From the NCBI RefSeq assembly GCF_022095675.1, contig NZ_JAHYSG010000005.1, positions 1-64,000 of the forward strand: 64,000 nucleotides of DNA, written 5' to 3'. Below the pieces are notes generated by a model. That model was given only the letters and a program-made list of their open reading frames with translations, did no database searches and was not told the origin of the DNA. Source of the DNA: Dactylosporangium sp. AC04546 (GTDB taxonomy: Bacteria > Actinomycetota > Actinomycetes > Mycobacteriales > Micromonosporaceae). Of the stretch, positions 8,331-16,551 are shown piece after piece. Both the position numbers and the translations under genes were made by a program. Each line of letters starts with the position of its first letter. Position 1 is the first letter of the stretch.

Positions 8331-8972
8331 ATGTCGTTCTTTCTTGAGTTCGTCCGTGACCCGTTGACGGTCGCCGCGGTGGCACCGAGCAGCCCGGCCC
8401 TGGCCGAGGTGTCCACCGCGGCGGTACCGCACACCGGTTCCCCGGTGGTCGTCGAGCTCGGGCCGGGCACCGGCTCGTTCACCCGGGCCATCCAGCGGCG
8501 CCTCGCCGGGCGGGGCCGGCACATCGCCGTCGAGGTCAATCCGCGCTTCGCCGGCCGGCTGGCGGCCCGCTACCCCGCCGTCGAGGTCGTCAACGCGGAC
8601 GCGACCGGGCTCGGCGGGGTGCTGGCCGAGCGCGGGATCGACCACCCCGACGTCGTGGTCAGCGGCCTGCCGTGGGCGGCGTTCGGCGAGGACCAGCAGC
8701 GCGACGTGCTGTCCGCCGTGGTCGCGAGCATGCCGCCGGAGGGGGTGTTCACCACGTTCGCGTACGTGCACACCCGGTGGGCGCCGCCGGCCCGGCGGTT
8801 GCTGCGGTCCCTGCGGTCGCGGTTCGACGAGGTGGTCATCAGCCGGACCGTGTGGGCGAACCTCCCGCCCGCGCTGGTCTACGTCTGTCGGCGCCCCGTC
8901 ACCGGGTGGGCCGCCGTGCCGGATGTCGTCACCCGCGGCGGATCCCGGGCTCGGTCGCTGATCACCGGTTGA
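8331..8972 (+). CDS. SAM-dependent methyltransferase, PmtA-like
   Basis: Protein of 213 residues with class I motif I (VVELGPGTGSFT, residues 40-51), an acidic motif II (AVEVNPRFA) and a motif IV-like SGLPWAAF. The opening FLEFVRDPLTVAAVAPSSPALA matches the N terminus of bacterial phospholipid N-methyltransferases (PmtA type) and their rRNA-dimethylase-like relatives, where this segment binds membrane. The likely role is methylation of a lipid headgroup amine, but a small-molecule substrate is possible. Third gene of the hydrolase operon; a strong hairpin follows. Confidence 0.75.
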   Translation: MSFFLEFVRDPLTVAAVAPSSPALAEVSTAAVPHTGSPVVVELGPGTGSFTRAIQRRLAGRGRHIAVEVNPRFAGRLAARYPAVEVVNADATGLGGVLAERGIDHPDVVVSGLPWAAFGEDQQRDVLSAVVASMPPEGVFTTFAYVHTRWAPPARRLLRSLRSRFDEVVISRTVWANLPPALVYVCRRPVTGWAAVPDVVTRGGSRARSLITG

Positions 8973-8996
8973 GTCCCGGCGGTCGCCGACGTTCCC

Positions 8997-9032
8997 CCGG
9001 TAGTGGTGCTCGCTCGCGAGCACCGCTACCGG
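8997..9032. terminator. bidirectional terminator hairpin, 17-bp stem
   Basis: CCGGTAGTGGTGCTCGC pairs with GCGAGCACCGCTACCGG, one G-U pair, two-base gap at the tip. It sits between the convergent methyltransferase and flavoprotein genes and can stop both transcripts. Confidence 0.75.
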
Positions 9033-9052
9033 TCCGGTCGGCGGGAGTGACG

Positions 9053-10672
9053 TCAGCGCCCGGCGAGCACCCGGTGCACCGAGGAGACGGCGGCCGCGCC
9101 CTCGCCGACGGCCGTGGCCACGCGTTTCGTCGAGCCCGAGCGCAGGTCGCCCACGGCGAACACCCCGGCGGCGCTCGTCGCGTACGGCAGGGCGGCACCC
9201 GGCGAGCCCGGGCTCAGCCGGTCGTCGGTGAGCACGAACCCGTCCTCGTCCACGGCGACGCCGGTCAGCCAGTCGGACGCCGGGTCGGCGCCGACGAAAC
9301 AGAACAGCGCCCCGCAGTCCAGCCGGTCCCGGCGCCCACCCGCCCGTTCGACCACGATCGAGTCGAGCAGCTCCTCGCCGCCCAGCTCGCGCACGACGGT
9401 GCCGGTGTGCACCCGGATCCGGGGATGCGCCCGGATCCGCTCGGTCAGGTATGACGACATCCGGGCATCGGGGTTGTGGCCACGCATGATCAGATCCACC
9501 GCCGCACCGTGGCCGGCCAGCGACAGGGCGGCCTGCCCGGCTGAGTTGGCGCCACCGATGACCGTGACCGCCCGCTCCTCGAACCCGCGGACGTCCAGCT
9601 CGGTCGCCGCGTACCGGATGCCACCGCGCTCCTCGAAGTACGCCCACCGCGGGACGTCCAGACGCCGGTAGCGCGCGCCGGTGGCCGCGATCACCGCGCC
9701 GCACTCGATGCTCGTGCCGTCGCCGAGCAGCACAGCGGGCCGTCGCCGGTGGGCCACGTCGAGGCCGGTGATCGCGCACGGCGCGTGTATCCGCACACCG
9801 AACTTGAGCGCCTGGACCATGGCCAGCCGGGTCAGGTCCGCGCCGCTGATCCCCTGCGGAAAGCCCAGGTAGTTCTCGATCCGGGCGCTCATGGCGGCCT
9901 GACCGCCGATCCCGGATCGATCCAGCAGCACGGTGGCCAGGCCCTCGGACGCCGCGTACACCGCCGCGGCCAACCCCGCCGGGCCGGCGCCCACCACGAC
10001 CAGGTCGGGCGGCGGGCCGCCACCCCGGTAGGTGAGCCCGAGCGCCTGCGCGACCGTTCCGGGCGTCGCCCGCCGCAGCACCGAGCCGTGCACGACCGCC
10101 GCGGGCAGGTCGCTCTCCCCGAGCCCGGCGGAGCGGATCAGGGCGTGTCCGGGCGCCGACGTCGCGTCCAGCCAGGCGTGGGGGACGAGCAGCTGGGCCA
10201 CGTACGTCCGCAGCGCCAGCGTGTCCGCCGCGTCCGGCCGGCCGACGATCTCCAGGGCGTTGCCGGCCGCCGCGCCGATGACCTCCCGCCGCACACGGAA
10301 CGCCTCGACCAGCACATCGGCGACGTCGACCTGCTCGGCCAGCGCCCGGCGCAACGCCGCCGGACCGATCCGGACGACCGTCCCGGCCGACGCCACCCTC
10401 GCGGTCAGGTAGACGTGCTGCCCGGTCAGCAGGCTGAGCTCGCCGAGGAAGTCACCGGGCAGGCCGCGGTAGATTCGCCGCGCCGGCTCGATCGCCGTCG
10501 CCTCCCGGATGATGTCCACCGTCGCGGTGGCGAGAAGAAAACAGTCGTAGGAGCTGTCCCCGGTCGCGTACAGCGCCTGGCCGGCCTCGGCCCGCGCCAC
10601 CTCGCCGTACGCGGCGAGCCGGCGGAACTGCTCCTCGTCGAGTACCGGACCGGCCGGCAGTTGCTCATCCAT
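9053..10672 (-). CDS. cyclic-nucleotide-binding domain fused to TrxR-like flavoprotein, no redox CxxC
   Basis: Protein of 539 residues. Residues 15-130 form a Crp-type cyclic-nucleotide-binding domain (phosphate-cassette-like DFLGELSLLTG, 74-84). Residues 223-539 match thioredoxin reductase: FAD site VVVGAGPAGLAAA (225-237), GIGGQ (254-258), NADPH site VIGGANSAGQAA (371-382) and GVFAVGDLRSG. Where thioredoxin reductases have CATC, this protein reads AATEL (355-359), so it cannot do dithiol exchange. It may be a nucleotide-regulated NAD(P)H oxidoreductase with another acceptor. The ATG at 10672 follows GAGGGA; an upstream extension to 10963 has no family support. Confidence 0.85.
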   Translation of the reverse strand: MDEQLPAGPVLDEEQFRRLAAYGEVARAEAGQALYATGDSSYDCFLLATATVDIIREATAIEPARRIYRGLPGDFLGELSLLTGQHVYLTARVASAGTVVRIGPAALRRALAEQVDVADVLVEAFRVRREVIGAAAGNALEIVGRPDAADTLALRTYVAQLLVPHAWLDATSAPGHALIRSAGLGESDLPAAVVHGSVLRRATPGTVAQALGLTYRGGGPPPDLVVVGAGPAGLAAAVYAASEGLATVLLDRSGIGGQAAMSARIENYLGFPQGISGADLTRLAMVQALKFGVRIHAPCAITGLDVAHRRRPAVLLGDGTSIECGAVIAATGARYRRLDVPRWAYFEERGGIRYAATELDVRGFEERAVTVIGGANSAGQAALSLAGHGAAVDLIMRGHNPDARMSSYLTERIRAHPRIRVHTGTVVRELGGEELLDSIVVERAGGRRDRLDCGALFCFVGADPASDWLTGVAVDEDGFVLTDDRLSPGSPGAALPYATSAAGVFAVGDLRSGSTKRVATAVGEGAAAVSSVHRVLAGR

Positions 10673-11160
10673 GATCCCGTCCCTCGGCAGTCGCGTGGTC
10701 AGAGCATGACCGCATCGAGTGGACGAATCCTTTATCGAGTGGACGGATCGTTGGCCGCCGGCACCCACATCAACAGTCGTAACGGGCCCAGGACCTGCAC
10801 ATCCAGCGAAGGTCGGCCGGCCGGCGAAGCTTCGCCGCCGGGCCGGACGGAATGGACTGGCACAGCCACGCCGCTCGACCCTTCGCACGCCGCACGTGGA
10901 CCAGCCGGGTTCTACGGGACTGCCTGACCGCACCGGGGTGCCCGGAATCGTGCGGAAGGTCACCGCCTGAATCCGGTACGTCTTTAAGCCAAACTTAAGC
11001 CGGAAAACCGTAATCGAATGGGGTCGAAGACCCGACCAGCAGCACTGGAAGAGCGCCTTTCTAAGTCTTCCTTTACGTCTTGAACTAAGGCTCTGAGCTG
11101 CAGTAACTTGCTGACCGCACGGATTCCACGACGTCAGCCCAGGACGGCGGAGACAGACGT
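10673..11160. other. 488-base intergenic region between divergent genes
   Basis: It separates the flavoprotein and the DUF1996 protein and should hold both promoters. The half near the DUF1996 gene (10975-11105) is clearly poorer in GC, with repeated AAGCC/TTAAG words (TTTAAGCC and CTTAAGCC) and a CTTTCTAAG/CTTTACG stretch that recalls the chitinase promoter. Short open frames here lack ribosome sites and codon bias. I see no gene. Confidence 0.5.
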
Positions 11161-12630
11161 ATGCACAACGATTCCCCCAACCCGCGCCGAAGGCGCCGGA
11201 CCCGGAACCTCATCATCGGCGCCACGATTGTCGCGGCGGTCGGCGCGAGCGGGGCCTACCTCGCGACCGCGAACGCCGACGAGGCCGCGCCCGGCAAGAT
11301 CGAGGCGGAGAACTGGTCGGCCCAGAGCGGGGCGCGGACCGAGAACACGGCCGACAGCGGCGGTGGCAAGAACGTCGGGTGGCTCGCCGACGGCGACTGG
11401 ATGCGGTACGACAACGTGACCATCGGCGCCCAGCTGAGCGCCCGGATCGCGGCGAACAACCGGGCCGGCGGCTCGATCGAGCTGCACCTCGGCTCGCCGG
11501 CGGGCGCGCTCGTGGCGACGTTCCCGGTCGCGTACACCGGCGGCTGGCAGAAGTGGACGACCGTCACCGCCACCACGGCGAGCGTCCCGTCCGGCCCGCA
11601 GACCCTGGTCGCCGTGATGAGGAGCGGCCAGAAAAGCGACTTCGTGAACGTCAACTGGTTCGCGCTCGGCGCCGGCACGCGCCCGCCGGCGACCGCCACG
11701 GTCGCGCCGCCCGCGCCGAGCAGCGCCGCCCCGACCGGCGGCGCCTCGCCCACCGCCTCGGCCACCGGCTCGGCCCCGGCCGGCGGCTGGGTCGACGTCG
11801 ACCAGGCCAGGTGGCAGGCCGAGCTGGCCGCGTTCAACCAGCTCAAGCAGCTGCCGGTGCCCGCGGGCACCACCCGGGTCGCCGAGTTCCACACCGACTG
11901 TTCGGTGTCGAACGAGGCCAAGGACGACCCGATCGTGCTGCCCGGCCTGCCCGGCGCGTCGCACATGCACACGTTCTTCGGGCCGACCGTCGACGCCAAC
12001 ACCAAGCCGGCCGACCTCTTCGCCCGCAGGACGACCTGCAACGCCCCGGGCGACAACAGCGCCTACTGGGTGCCCCAGCTGCTCAAGGACGGGCAGCCGG
12101 TCAAGATGAAGAGCTTCCGGGTGTACTACGGGTCGCGTCTGCCCGACCCGTCGGCGACGGTACCGTTCCCGCCCGGCCTCGTCATGGTCCACGGCGACGC
12201 CAAGCGCCAGGTCGCCACGCAGAAGGGCGCCCCGGGCCAGTTCTGGTGCGCCGGCAGCGCCGAGGTCGGCCGCAGCGCCGACGGCAACTGGCCGGTCTGC
12301 GCCCCCGGCGGGAACCTCATCTTCCAGCTGACCTTCCAGGACTGCTGGGACGGCAAGCACATCGACTCGCCCGACCACAAGTCGCACATGGGCGGCGCGA
12401 AGAACGGCACGTGCCAGGGCGACTACCCGGTCGCCATCCCGAACCTGTCCTTCATGGTGAACTACGAGTCCCTCGGCGGCGACGGCCTCGCGCTGTCGTC
12501 GGGGATGGCCTCGTCGATGCACGGCGACTTCGTCAACGCCTGGAAGCCGGAGAACCTCGGCCCCCTGGTGAAGGTCTGCCTCAACGCGAAGGCGAAGTGC
12601 GGCATCACCCCGTCCTTCACCGGCGGCTGA
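11161..12630 (+). CDS. secreted CBM6-DUF1996 protein
   Basis: Protein of 489 residues. A basic N terminus and one hydrophobic helix (about 16-38, ending ANA-DEA) give a secretion signal, probably cleaved after ANA. Residues 46-167 are a CBM6 (opening KIEAENWSAQSG, with GWLADGDWMRYDNV and the closing VNVNWF signature), so it binds xylan or another beta-glucan. After a Pro/Ala/Thr/Ser linker, residues 235-475 are a DUF1996 domain, with HMHTFFG, the central CWDGKHIDSPDHKSHM and paired cysteines. DUF1996 has no settled activity; the conserved His/Asp/Cys set suggests metal binding or hydrolysis. A GGAGA site precedes the ATG, and a perfect terminator follows. Confidence 0.88.
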   Translation: MHNDSPNPRRRRRTRNLIIGATIVAAVGASGAYLATANADEAAPGKIEAENWSAQSGARTENTADSGGGKNVGWLADGDWMRYDNVTIGAQLSARIAANNRAGGSIELHLGSPAGALVATFPVAYTGGWQKWTTVTATTASVPSGPQTLVAVMRSGQKSDFVNVNWFALGAGTRPPATATVAPPAPSSAAPTGGASPTASATGSAPAGGWVDVDQARWQAELAAFNQLKQLPVPAGTTRVAEFHTDCSVSNEAKDDPIVLPGLPGASHMHTFFGPTVDANTKPADLFARRTTCNAPGDNSAYWVPQLLKDGQPVKMKSFRVYYGSRLPDPSATVPFPPGLVMVHGDAKRQVATQKGAPGQFWCAGSAEVGRSADGNWPVCAPGGNLIFQLTFQDCWDGKHIDSPDHKSHMGGAKNGTCQGDYPVAIPNLSFMVNYESLGGDGLALSSGMASSMHGDFVNAWKPENLGPLVKVCLNAKAKCGITPSFTGG

Positions 12631-12644
12631 TCCTCGTCCCTCCG

Positions 12645-12674
12645 AACGGCCCCGCCCACGGTGGCGGGGCCGTT
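12645..12674 (+). terminator. intrinsic terminator, 12-bp perfect stem
   Basis: AACGGCCCCGCC at 12645-12656 pairs exactly with GGCGGGGCCGTT at 12663-12674 across a six-base loop, 15 bases after the DUF1996 stop. It separates that gene from the flavocytochrome gene on the same strand. Confidence 0.85.
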
Positions 12675-12697
12675 CCCCGTTCCCATTGGGGTGCGTT

Positions 12698-14011
12698 GTG
12701 CGTACCGCGGCGAAGCTCTTCGCGGCGTCCAGCCTGGCCGTCGCCACCGTGCTGTGGGTGCTCGGCCTGCCCACGTCCGCCCCCGGCCTGGCCGCCGCCG
12801 GCCGGCTCGCCGCGCTGTGGTCCACCGACCTGCTGCTGCTGCAGGTGCTCGGCATGGCCCGGATCCCGTGGCTCGAACGCGCCTTCGGCCAGGACTCCCT
12901 CGGCCGCTGGCACCGCTGGACGGGTACCGCCTCCTTCGCGCTGCTGCTCGCCCACGTCGCCCTGGCCCTGGTGGCGTACGCGCAGCGCACCGGCACCGAC
13001 CCGGCGCGGCAGATGTGGGCGTTCCTGACCGTGTACCGCGGCATGGTCCCCGCGACCCTGGGCCTGCTCGCCCTCGTGCTGGTGACGGCGACGTCGCTGC
13101 GCCCGGTCCGCCGGCGGCTGCGCTACGCCACGTGGCACCTGCTGCACCTGTACGCGTACGCCGGCATCGCCCTCGCGATCCCGCACGAGCTGTGGCTGGG
13201 CAGCGACTTCGGCACCCCGTTCGCGTCGGCGTTCTGGTGGGCCATGTACGGCGCCGCCGCCGGCTCCACCGTCGTGTTCCGCCTCGGCATGCCGGTCTGG
13301 CGCACCCTGCGCCACCGCCTGCGCGTCGACCGGGTCGTCGAGGAGGCCCCCGGCCTGGTCTCGGTCTACCTGCGCGGCCGCCGCCTGGACCGCCTCCGCG
13401 CCCGCGCCGGCCAGTTCTTCGTCTGGCGCTTCCTGGACGGCGAGGGCGGCTGGCGTGGCAACCCGTACTCCCTGTCCGGCCCGCCTCGCGCCGACCGCCT
13501 CCGCATCACCGTGAAGACGGTCGGCGAGGCCACGGCCCGGGTCGCCGAGCTGCGTTCGGGCACGAAGGTGGTCATCGAGGGCCCGTACGGCCGGATGACC
13601 GCCGACACGTACCGCGGCGGCTCGGTCACCATGTTCGGCTGCGGCGTCGGCGTCACCCCGCTGCTGGCGCTGCTGTGGGACCTGCCGTACGGCCACGGCA
13701 GGGCGACCCTGGTGTACCGTACCCGCCACGCGCAGGACGTGGCGTTCCTGCCCGAACTGGAGTGGCTGGCCCGGGAGCGCGGCGTCCGCCTGGTCCCGCT
13801 CGTCGGCCCGCGCGCGGCCCCCGGCTCGTGGCTGCCGGTGGTGTACGCCGACTACGACGACATCGCGGCGCTGCGCTCCCTGGCCCCGGACCTGGCGGAC
13901 CACGACGTCTACGTCTGCGGCCCCGACCCGTGGACCGACGCCGTCCTGCGCGCCGCCCGCCGCGTCGGCGTACCCGCGCCGCGCCTGCACCGCGAGCGCT
14001 TCGCCTGGTGA
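12698..14011 (+). CDS. ferric-reductase-like transmembrane flavocytochrome
   Basis: Protein of about 437 residues. The N-terminal half has six hydrophobic helices of the ferric reductase/NADPH-oxidase type, with His residues in GRWHRWTG, LLLAHVAL, ATWHLLHLYAY and IPHEL placed to hold two haems. The C-terminal half is an FNR module: flavin motif NPYSLSGPP, EGPYGRM, nucleotide site GCGVGVTPLL and VCGPDPW near the end. It would move electrons from cytoplasmic NAD(P)H across the membrane. The GTG at 12698 is preferred; a TTG four codons upstream is open. Position after the secreted DUF1996 protein raises the chance that it supplies reductant outside the cell, but the terminator between them argues against co-transcription. 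Confidence 0.85.
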   Translation: MRTAAKLFAASSLAVATVLWVLGLPTSAPGLAAAGRLAALWSTDLLLLQVLGMARIPWLERAFGQDSLGRWHRWTGTASFALLLAHVALALVAYAQRTGTDPARQMWAFLTVYRGMVPATLGLLALVLVTATSLRPVRRRLRYATWHLLHLYAYAGIALAIPHELWLGSDFGTPFASAFWWAMYGAAAGSTVVFRLGMPVWRTLRHRLRVDRVVEEAPGLVSVYLRGRRLDRLRARAGQFFVWRFLDGEGGWRGNPYSLSGPPRADRLRITVKTVGEATARVAELRSGTKVVIEGPYGRMTADTYRGGSVTMFGCGVGVTPLLALLWDLPYGHGRATLVYRTRHAQDVAFLPELEWLARERGVRLVPLVGPRAAPGSWLPVVYADYDDIAALRSLAPDLADHDVYVCGPDPWTDAVLRAARRVGVPAPRLHRERFAW

Positions 14012-14053
14012 GCCGCCGGGCTGGGGCGCGTGTCAACGGCGGTCAGCGCCGTG

Positions 14054-14092
14054 CGACGGACCGGTCGCGCTGCGGGCGTGACCGGTCCGTCG
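14054..14092. terminator. bidirectional terminator hairpin, 13-bp perfect stem
   Basis: CGACGGACCGGTC and GACCGGTCCGTCG are exact complements around a 13-base loop. The hairpin lies between the convergent flavocytochrome and chitinase genes. Confidence 0.8.
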
Positions 14093-14111
14093 ATGAGCGT
14101 GCCCGTCCGCG

Positions 14112-15419
14112 TCAGCAGGAGAGGTTGCCGCCCGCGGGCACACCCAGGATCGCGACGAACTGGTTGTAGAGGTTGACCCGGCTCTGCACCTGTGCGGGGT
14201 TCCCGCCGTTGCACTCGATGCTGTTGATCGCCCGGATCGTGGTACCGAAGCCCTGCCCGTTCACCATCGCGTTGTGCGACGTCGTGCCCGCGCCGCCGGT
14301 ACCGGTCATCCAGTACCACAGCCCGGTCTGCCACGAGATCGACGCGTTCGTCGCGACGAGGTCCGGGTTGTTCAACAGGTCGACGCCGAGCGCGTCGCCC
14401 GCCGCCTTGTAGTTGAAGTTCCAGCTCAGCTGGATCGGGCCGCGGCCGTGGTACGCCGACTGGCCGGCGGGGCACCCGTACGGCTGGCTCCAGTCGCAGT
14501 ACGTCGGCCAGTTGGCGGTGTTGATCTCGTTGATGTACACCAGGCCACCGGTCTCGTGGCTGACGTTGGCCAGGAACGCCGCGGCCTCCTGACGCTTGAC
14601 CGTGTCGCTGCCGGTCGTGGCGAACGCGGGGTACTTGCGCATCGCGTCGGTCAGCCCGGCGTAGGTGTAGAACGAGTTGCGGCCCGGGAACATCTGGTTG
14701 AACTGAGCCTCGCTGACCACGAAGCCCGAGCCGCCACCGCCACCGCCACCGCCCCCTCCACCGCCGCAGGCGAACGGCGACCAGAACCAGGTGCTGATCG
14801 TCGGGTCGTATCCCGGGTTGTCATGCGTCGCCTGGTAGTACAGGCCGTTGGTGTACCGCACGATCGCACCGGTCGCGTAGAACTGGCCGGCCACCCAGTT
14901 CGGGTAGCTGCACGAACTGCCGCCGCCGCCCGGGACCGTCCACTTCTGGTTGGCCCCGCCGGTGCAGGACCAGATCAGCAGCGGTGTGCCGTCGGCCGTG
15001 CCCCAGCCGGCCGCGTCGAGGCACTTGTTGGCCTGGGGGTTGACGATGTCGTTGGCGGCGGTGGCGACCCACTGCTGGGCGCCGGTGCCGTTGCAGTCCC
15101 AGAGCTGGACCTTGGCCCCGTCGGCGGTGGAGCCGCCGGAGACGTCGAGGCACTTGCCGAGGGCGCGGATCGTGCCGTCGGTGCCCACGGTCCAGGTCTG
15201 GGCGTTGGTGCCGTTGCAGGTCCACAGCTGGACCTGCGTGCCGTTCGCGGTGTTGGCGCCGGAGACGTCGACGCACTTGCTGCCGTAGCCGGTGATCGCA
15301 CCCGTGCCCGCGGCGGCCGCGGTGCCGGGGCTGAACGGGATGAGGACGACGGCGCCGAGGACGGTGGCGGCTGCCGCGCCGAGCATCCGGCGCAGGCGCG
15401 CCGGTCGTGGTCTGTCCAT
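14112..15419 (-). CDS. secreted GH19 chitinase with ricin-type lectin and CBM5/12
   Basis: Protein of 435 residues. Signal peptide 1-37 (RRMLGAAAATVLGAVVLIPF, cleavage after AAAA). Residues 40-168 are a ricin-B trefoil with three KCLDV/QLWxCNGT repeats; 172-220 a CBM5/12 chitin-binding module (YPNWVAGQFY, WFWSPFAC); a run of 12 glycines follows; 235-435 is a family 19 chitinase with the catalytic-Glu motif NVSHETGG and YHGRGPIQLSWN. It is a secreted inverting endochitinase. The ATG at 15419 has AGGAGC nine bases upstream. Expression probably starts at the promoter at 15465-15492. Confidence 0.95.
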   Translation of the reverse strand: MDRPRPARLRRMLGAAAATVLGAVVLIPFSPGTAAAAGTGAITGYGSKCVDVSGANTANGTQVQLWTCNGTNAQTWTVGTDGTIRALGKCLDVSGGSTADGAKVQLWDCNGTGAQQWVATAANDIVNPQANKCLDAAGWGTADGTPLLIWSCTGGANQKWTVPGGGGSSCSYPNWVAGQFYATGAIVRYTNGLYYQATHDNPGYDPTISTWFWSPFACGGGGGGGGGGGGSGFVVSEAQFNQMFPGRNSFYTYAGLTDAMRKYPAFATTGSDTVKRQEAAAFLANVSHETGGLVYINEINTANWPTYCDWSQPYGCPAGQSAYHGRGPIQLSWNFNYKAAGDALGVDLLNNPDLVATNASISWQTGLWYWMTGTGGAGTTSHNAMVNGQGFGTTIRAINSIECNGGNPAQVQSRVNLYNQFVAILGVPAGGNLSC

Positions 15420-15464
15420 GGGGTTGCTCCTGGGCGGGGGAGTAGGGTGGAACATGGACCCGGA

Positions 15465-15492
15465 TCTATAGGGGACTTTTTTCATATCGCAA
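15465..15492 (-). promoter_or_regulatory. probable chitinase promoter
   Basis: On the minus strand TTGCGA (15492-15487) and TATAGA (15470-15465) are spaced by 16 bases, a good sigma-70/HrdB-like match. The segment is locally AT-rich against a very GC-rich background. Start of transcription would be about 40 bases before the chitinase ATG. Words such as CTTTACAGTTAG just upstream may be regulator sites. Confidence 0.6.
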
Positions 15493-15537
15493 ATTCGGCT
15501 AACTGTAAAGAGTCCTTTCTTTTTTCCGGCCTGCCGT

Positions 15538-16551
15538 TCAGTGCCCCACCGAGAGCCAGAACGACGACGGACGCAGGCGCTCGCCCAGGCCCAGGCCCGC
15601 CCACAGGTCGTCGAACAGGCCACCCAGCGCCGGGTCGTCGGCGATGTACGCGTTGGGCAGCTCCACCACGTACCGCCCCCGATCGGCCAGCAGGAACGCC
15701 GCCAGCAGATACTGCTCGGAGTAGGCCCGCCAGCGCCACTCCGGCGGATAGTCGCTCGGCAGCAGGATGTCGTGGATGTGCACCAGCACGCCCGGCCGCA
15801 GCCGGGGCAGCACCTCGAAGAAGAACACCGTGACGTCCGAGCCCATGAACGCCCGGTGCGAGCCGTCGAAGAAGACGATGTCGCCGGCTTCCAGCTCGTC
15901 GAACCGGCTGAGGTCGGTGTGCTCCAGCGGTTCGCGGATCACGGTGTCGCACAGCGCGTCGATCTCGGCTCGGGGTGCCGGGTCGATCGAGGTGATCGTG
16001 GTGCGCAGCCCGTGGTCGGCGATGGCCCGGCGGGCGAACTTCGTCGAGTTGCCCGAGCCGATCTCCAGGTACCGGCGAGGATTGGTCCCCGCCAGAAACC
16101 CGGTGAGCGCCAGCGCGTCCAGCGGCGGCAGCCAGCCGTTGCGCCAGTACGGCATCGGGTCGGTCAGCTCGGCCTGCAGCGGGATCGCCCGGAAGGCGTC
16201 CAGGTGGGCGCGGAAACCGGCCAGGTGCTGGCGGTACCGCTCGCGCCCCTCGGCGAACCGGGCGGCGAGCTGCGGGTGGACCGGCCGCCCGTACCCGTAG
16301 CGGGGCTGCGGATCGCCGAGGTGGTCGACGAACAGCGGGCGGCGCAGCCCGAACGCGGACAGTACCGCACCGTGCAGGACCGGGTGGCGGTCGAGGTAGC
16401 GCACCGGCGCGCGCAGGACCGGCAGCGCGCCGAGCAGCTCCAGGCCGGACGAGGTGCTGACGGCGGCCCGGACGCGCCGCCCCCAGCGGCGGACACCGGG
16501 GCGGACACCGGGGCGGTCGGAGGACGTGGAGGACACCGGGAAGAGGGTCAC
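15538..16551 (-). CDS. class I SAM methyltransferase (Methyltransf_24-like), last gene of glycolipid-type operon
   Basis: Protein of 337 residues. The motif I region RRYLEIGSGNSTKFARRAI, the motif II acid in SIDPAPR and FFDGSHRAFMGSD mark a class I methyltransferase of the type found in sugar and surface-polysaccharide loci; the N-terminal 100 residues are basic and partly hydrophobic, so peripheral membrane binding is possible. Its GTG overlaps the upstream stop as GTGA, with AAAGGA upstream, so it is translationally coupled. In this operon it probably caps or modifies a sugar; the acceptor cannot be told. Confidence 0.78.
   Translation of the reverse strand: MTLFPVSSTSSDRPGVRPGVRRWGRRVRAAVSTSSGLELLGALPVLRAPVRYLDRHPVLHGAVLSAFGLRRPLFVDHLGDPQPRYGYGRPVHPQLAARFAEGRERYRQHLAGFRAHLDAFRAIPLQAELTDPMPYWRNGWLPPLDALALTGFLAGTNPRRYLEIGSGNSTKFARRAIADHGLRTTITSIDPAPRAEIDALCDTVIREPLEHTDLSRFDELEAGDIVFFDGSHRAFMGSDVTVFFFEVLPRLRPGVLVHIHDILLPSDYPPEWRWRAYSEQYLLAAFLLADRGRYVVELPNAYIADDPALGGLFDDLWAGLGLGERLRPSSFWLSVGH

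Noticed and set aside
10719..10970. 83-residue plus-strand frame in the intergenic region
   Set aside because: No ribosome site, Pro/Arg-rich composition and no expected codon bias.
14700..14765. Poly-glycine run as a frameshift or assembly error in the chitinase
   Set aside because: The frame is kept through both flanking domains, and glycine linkers are common in secreted chitinases.
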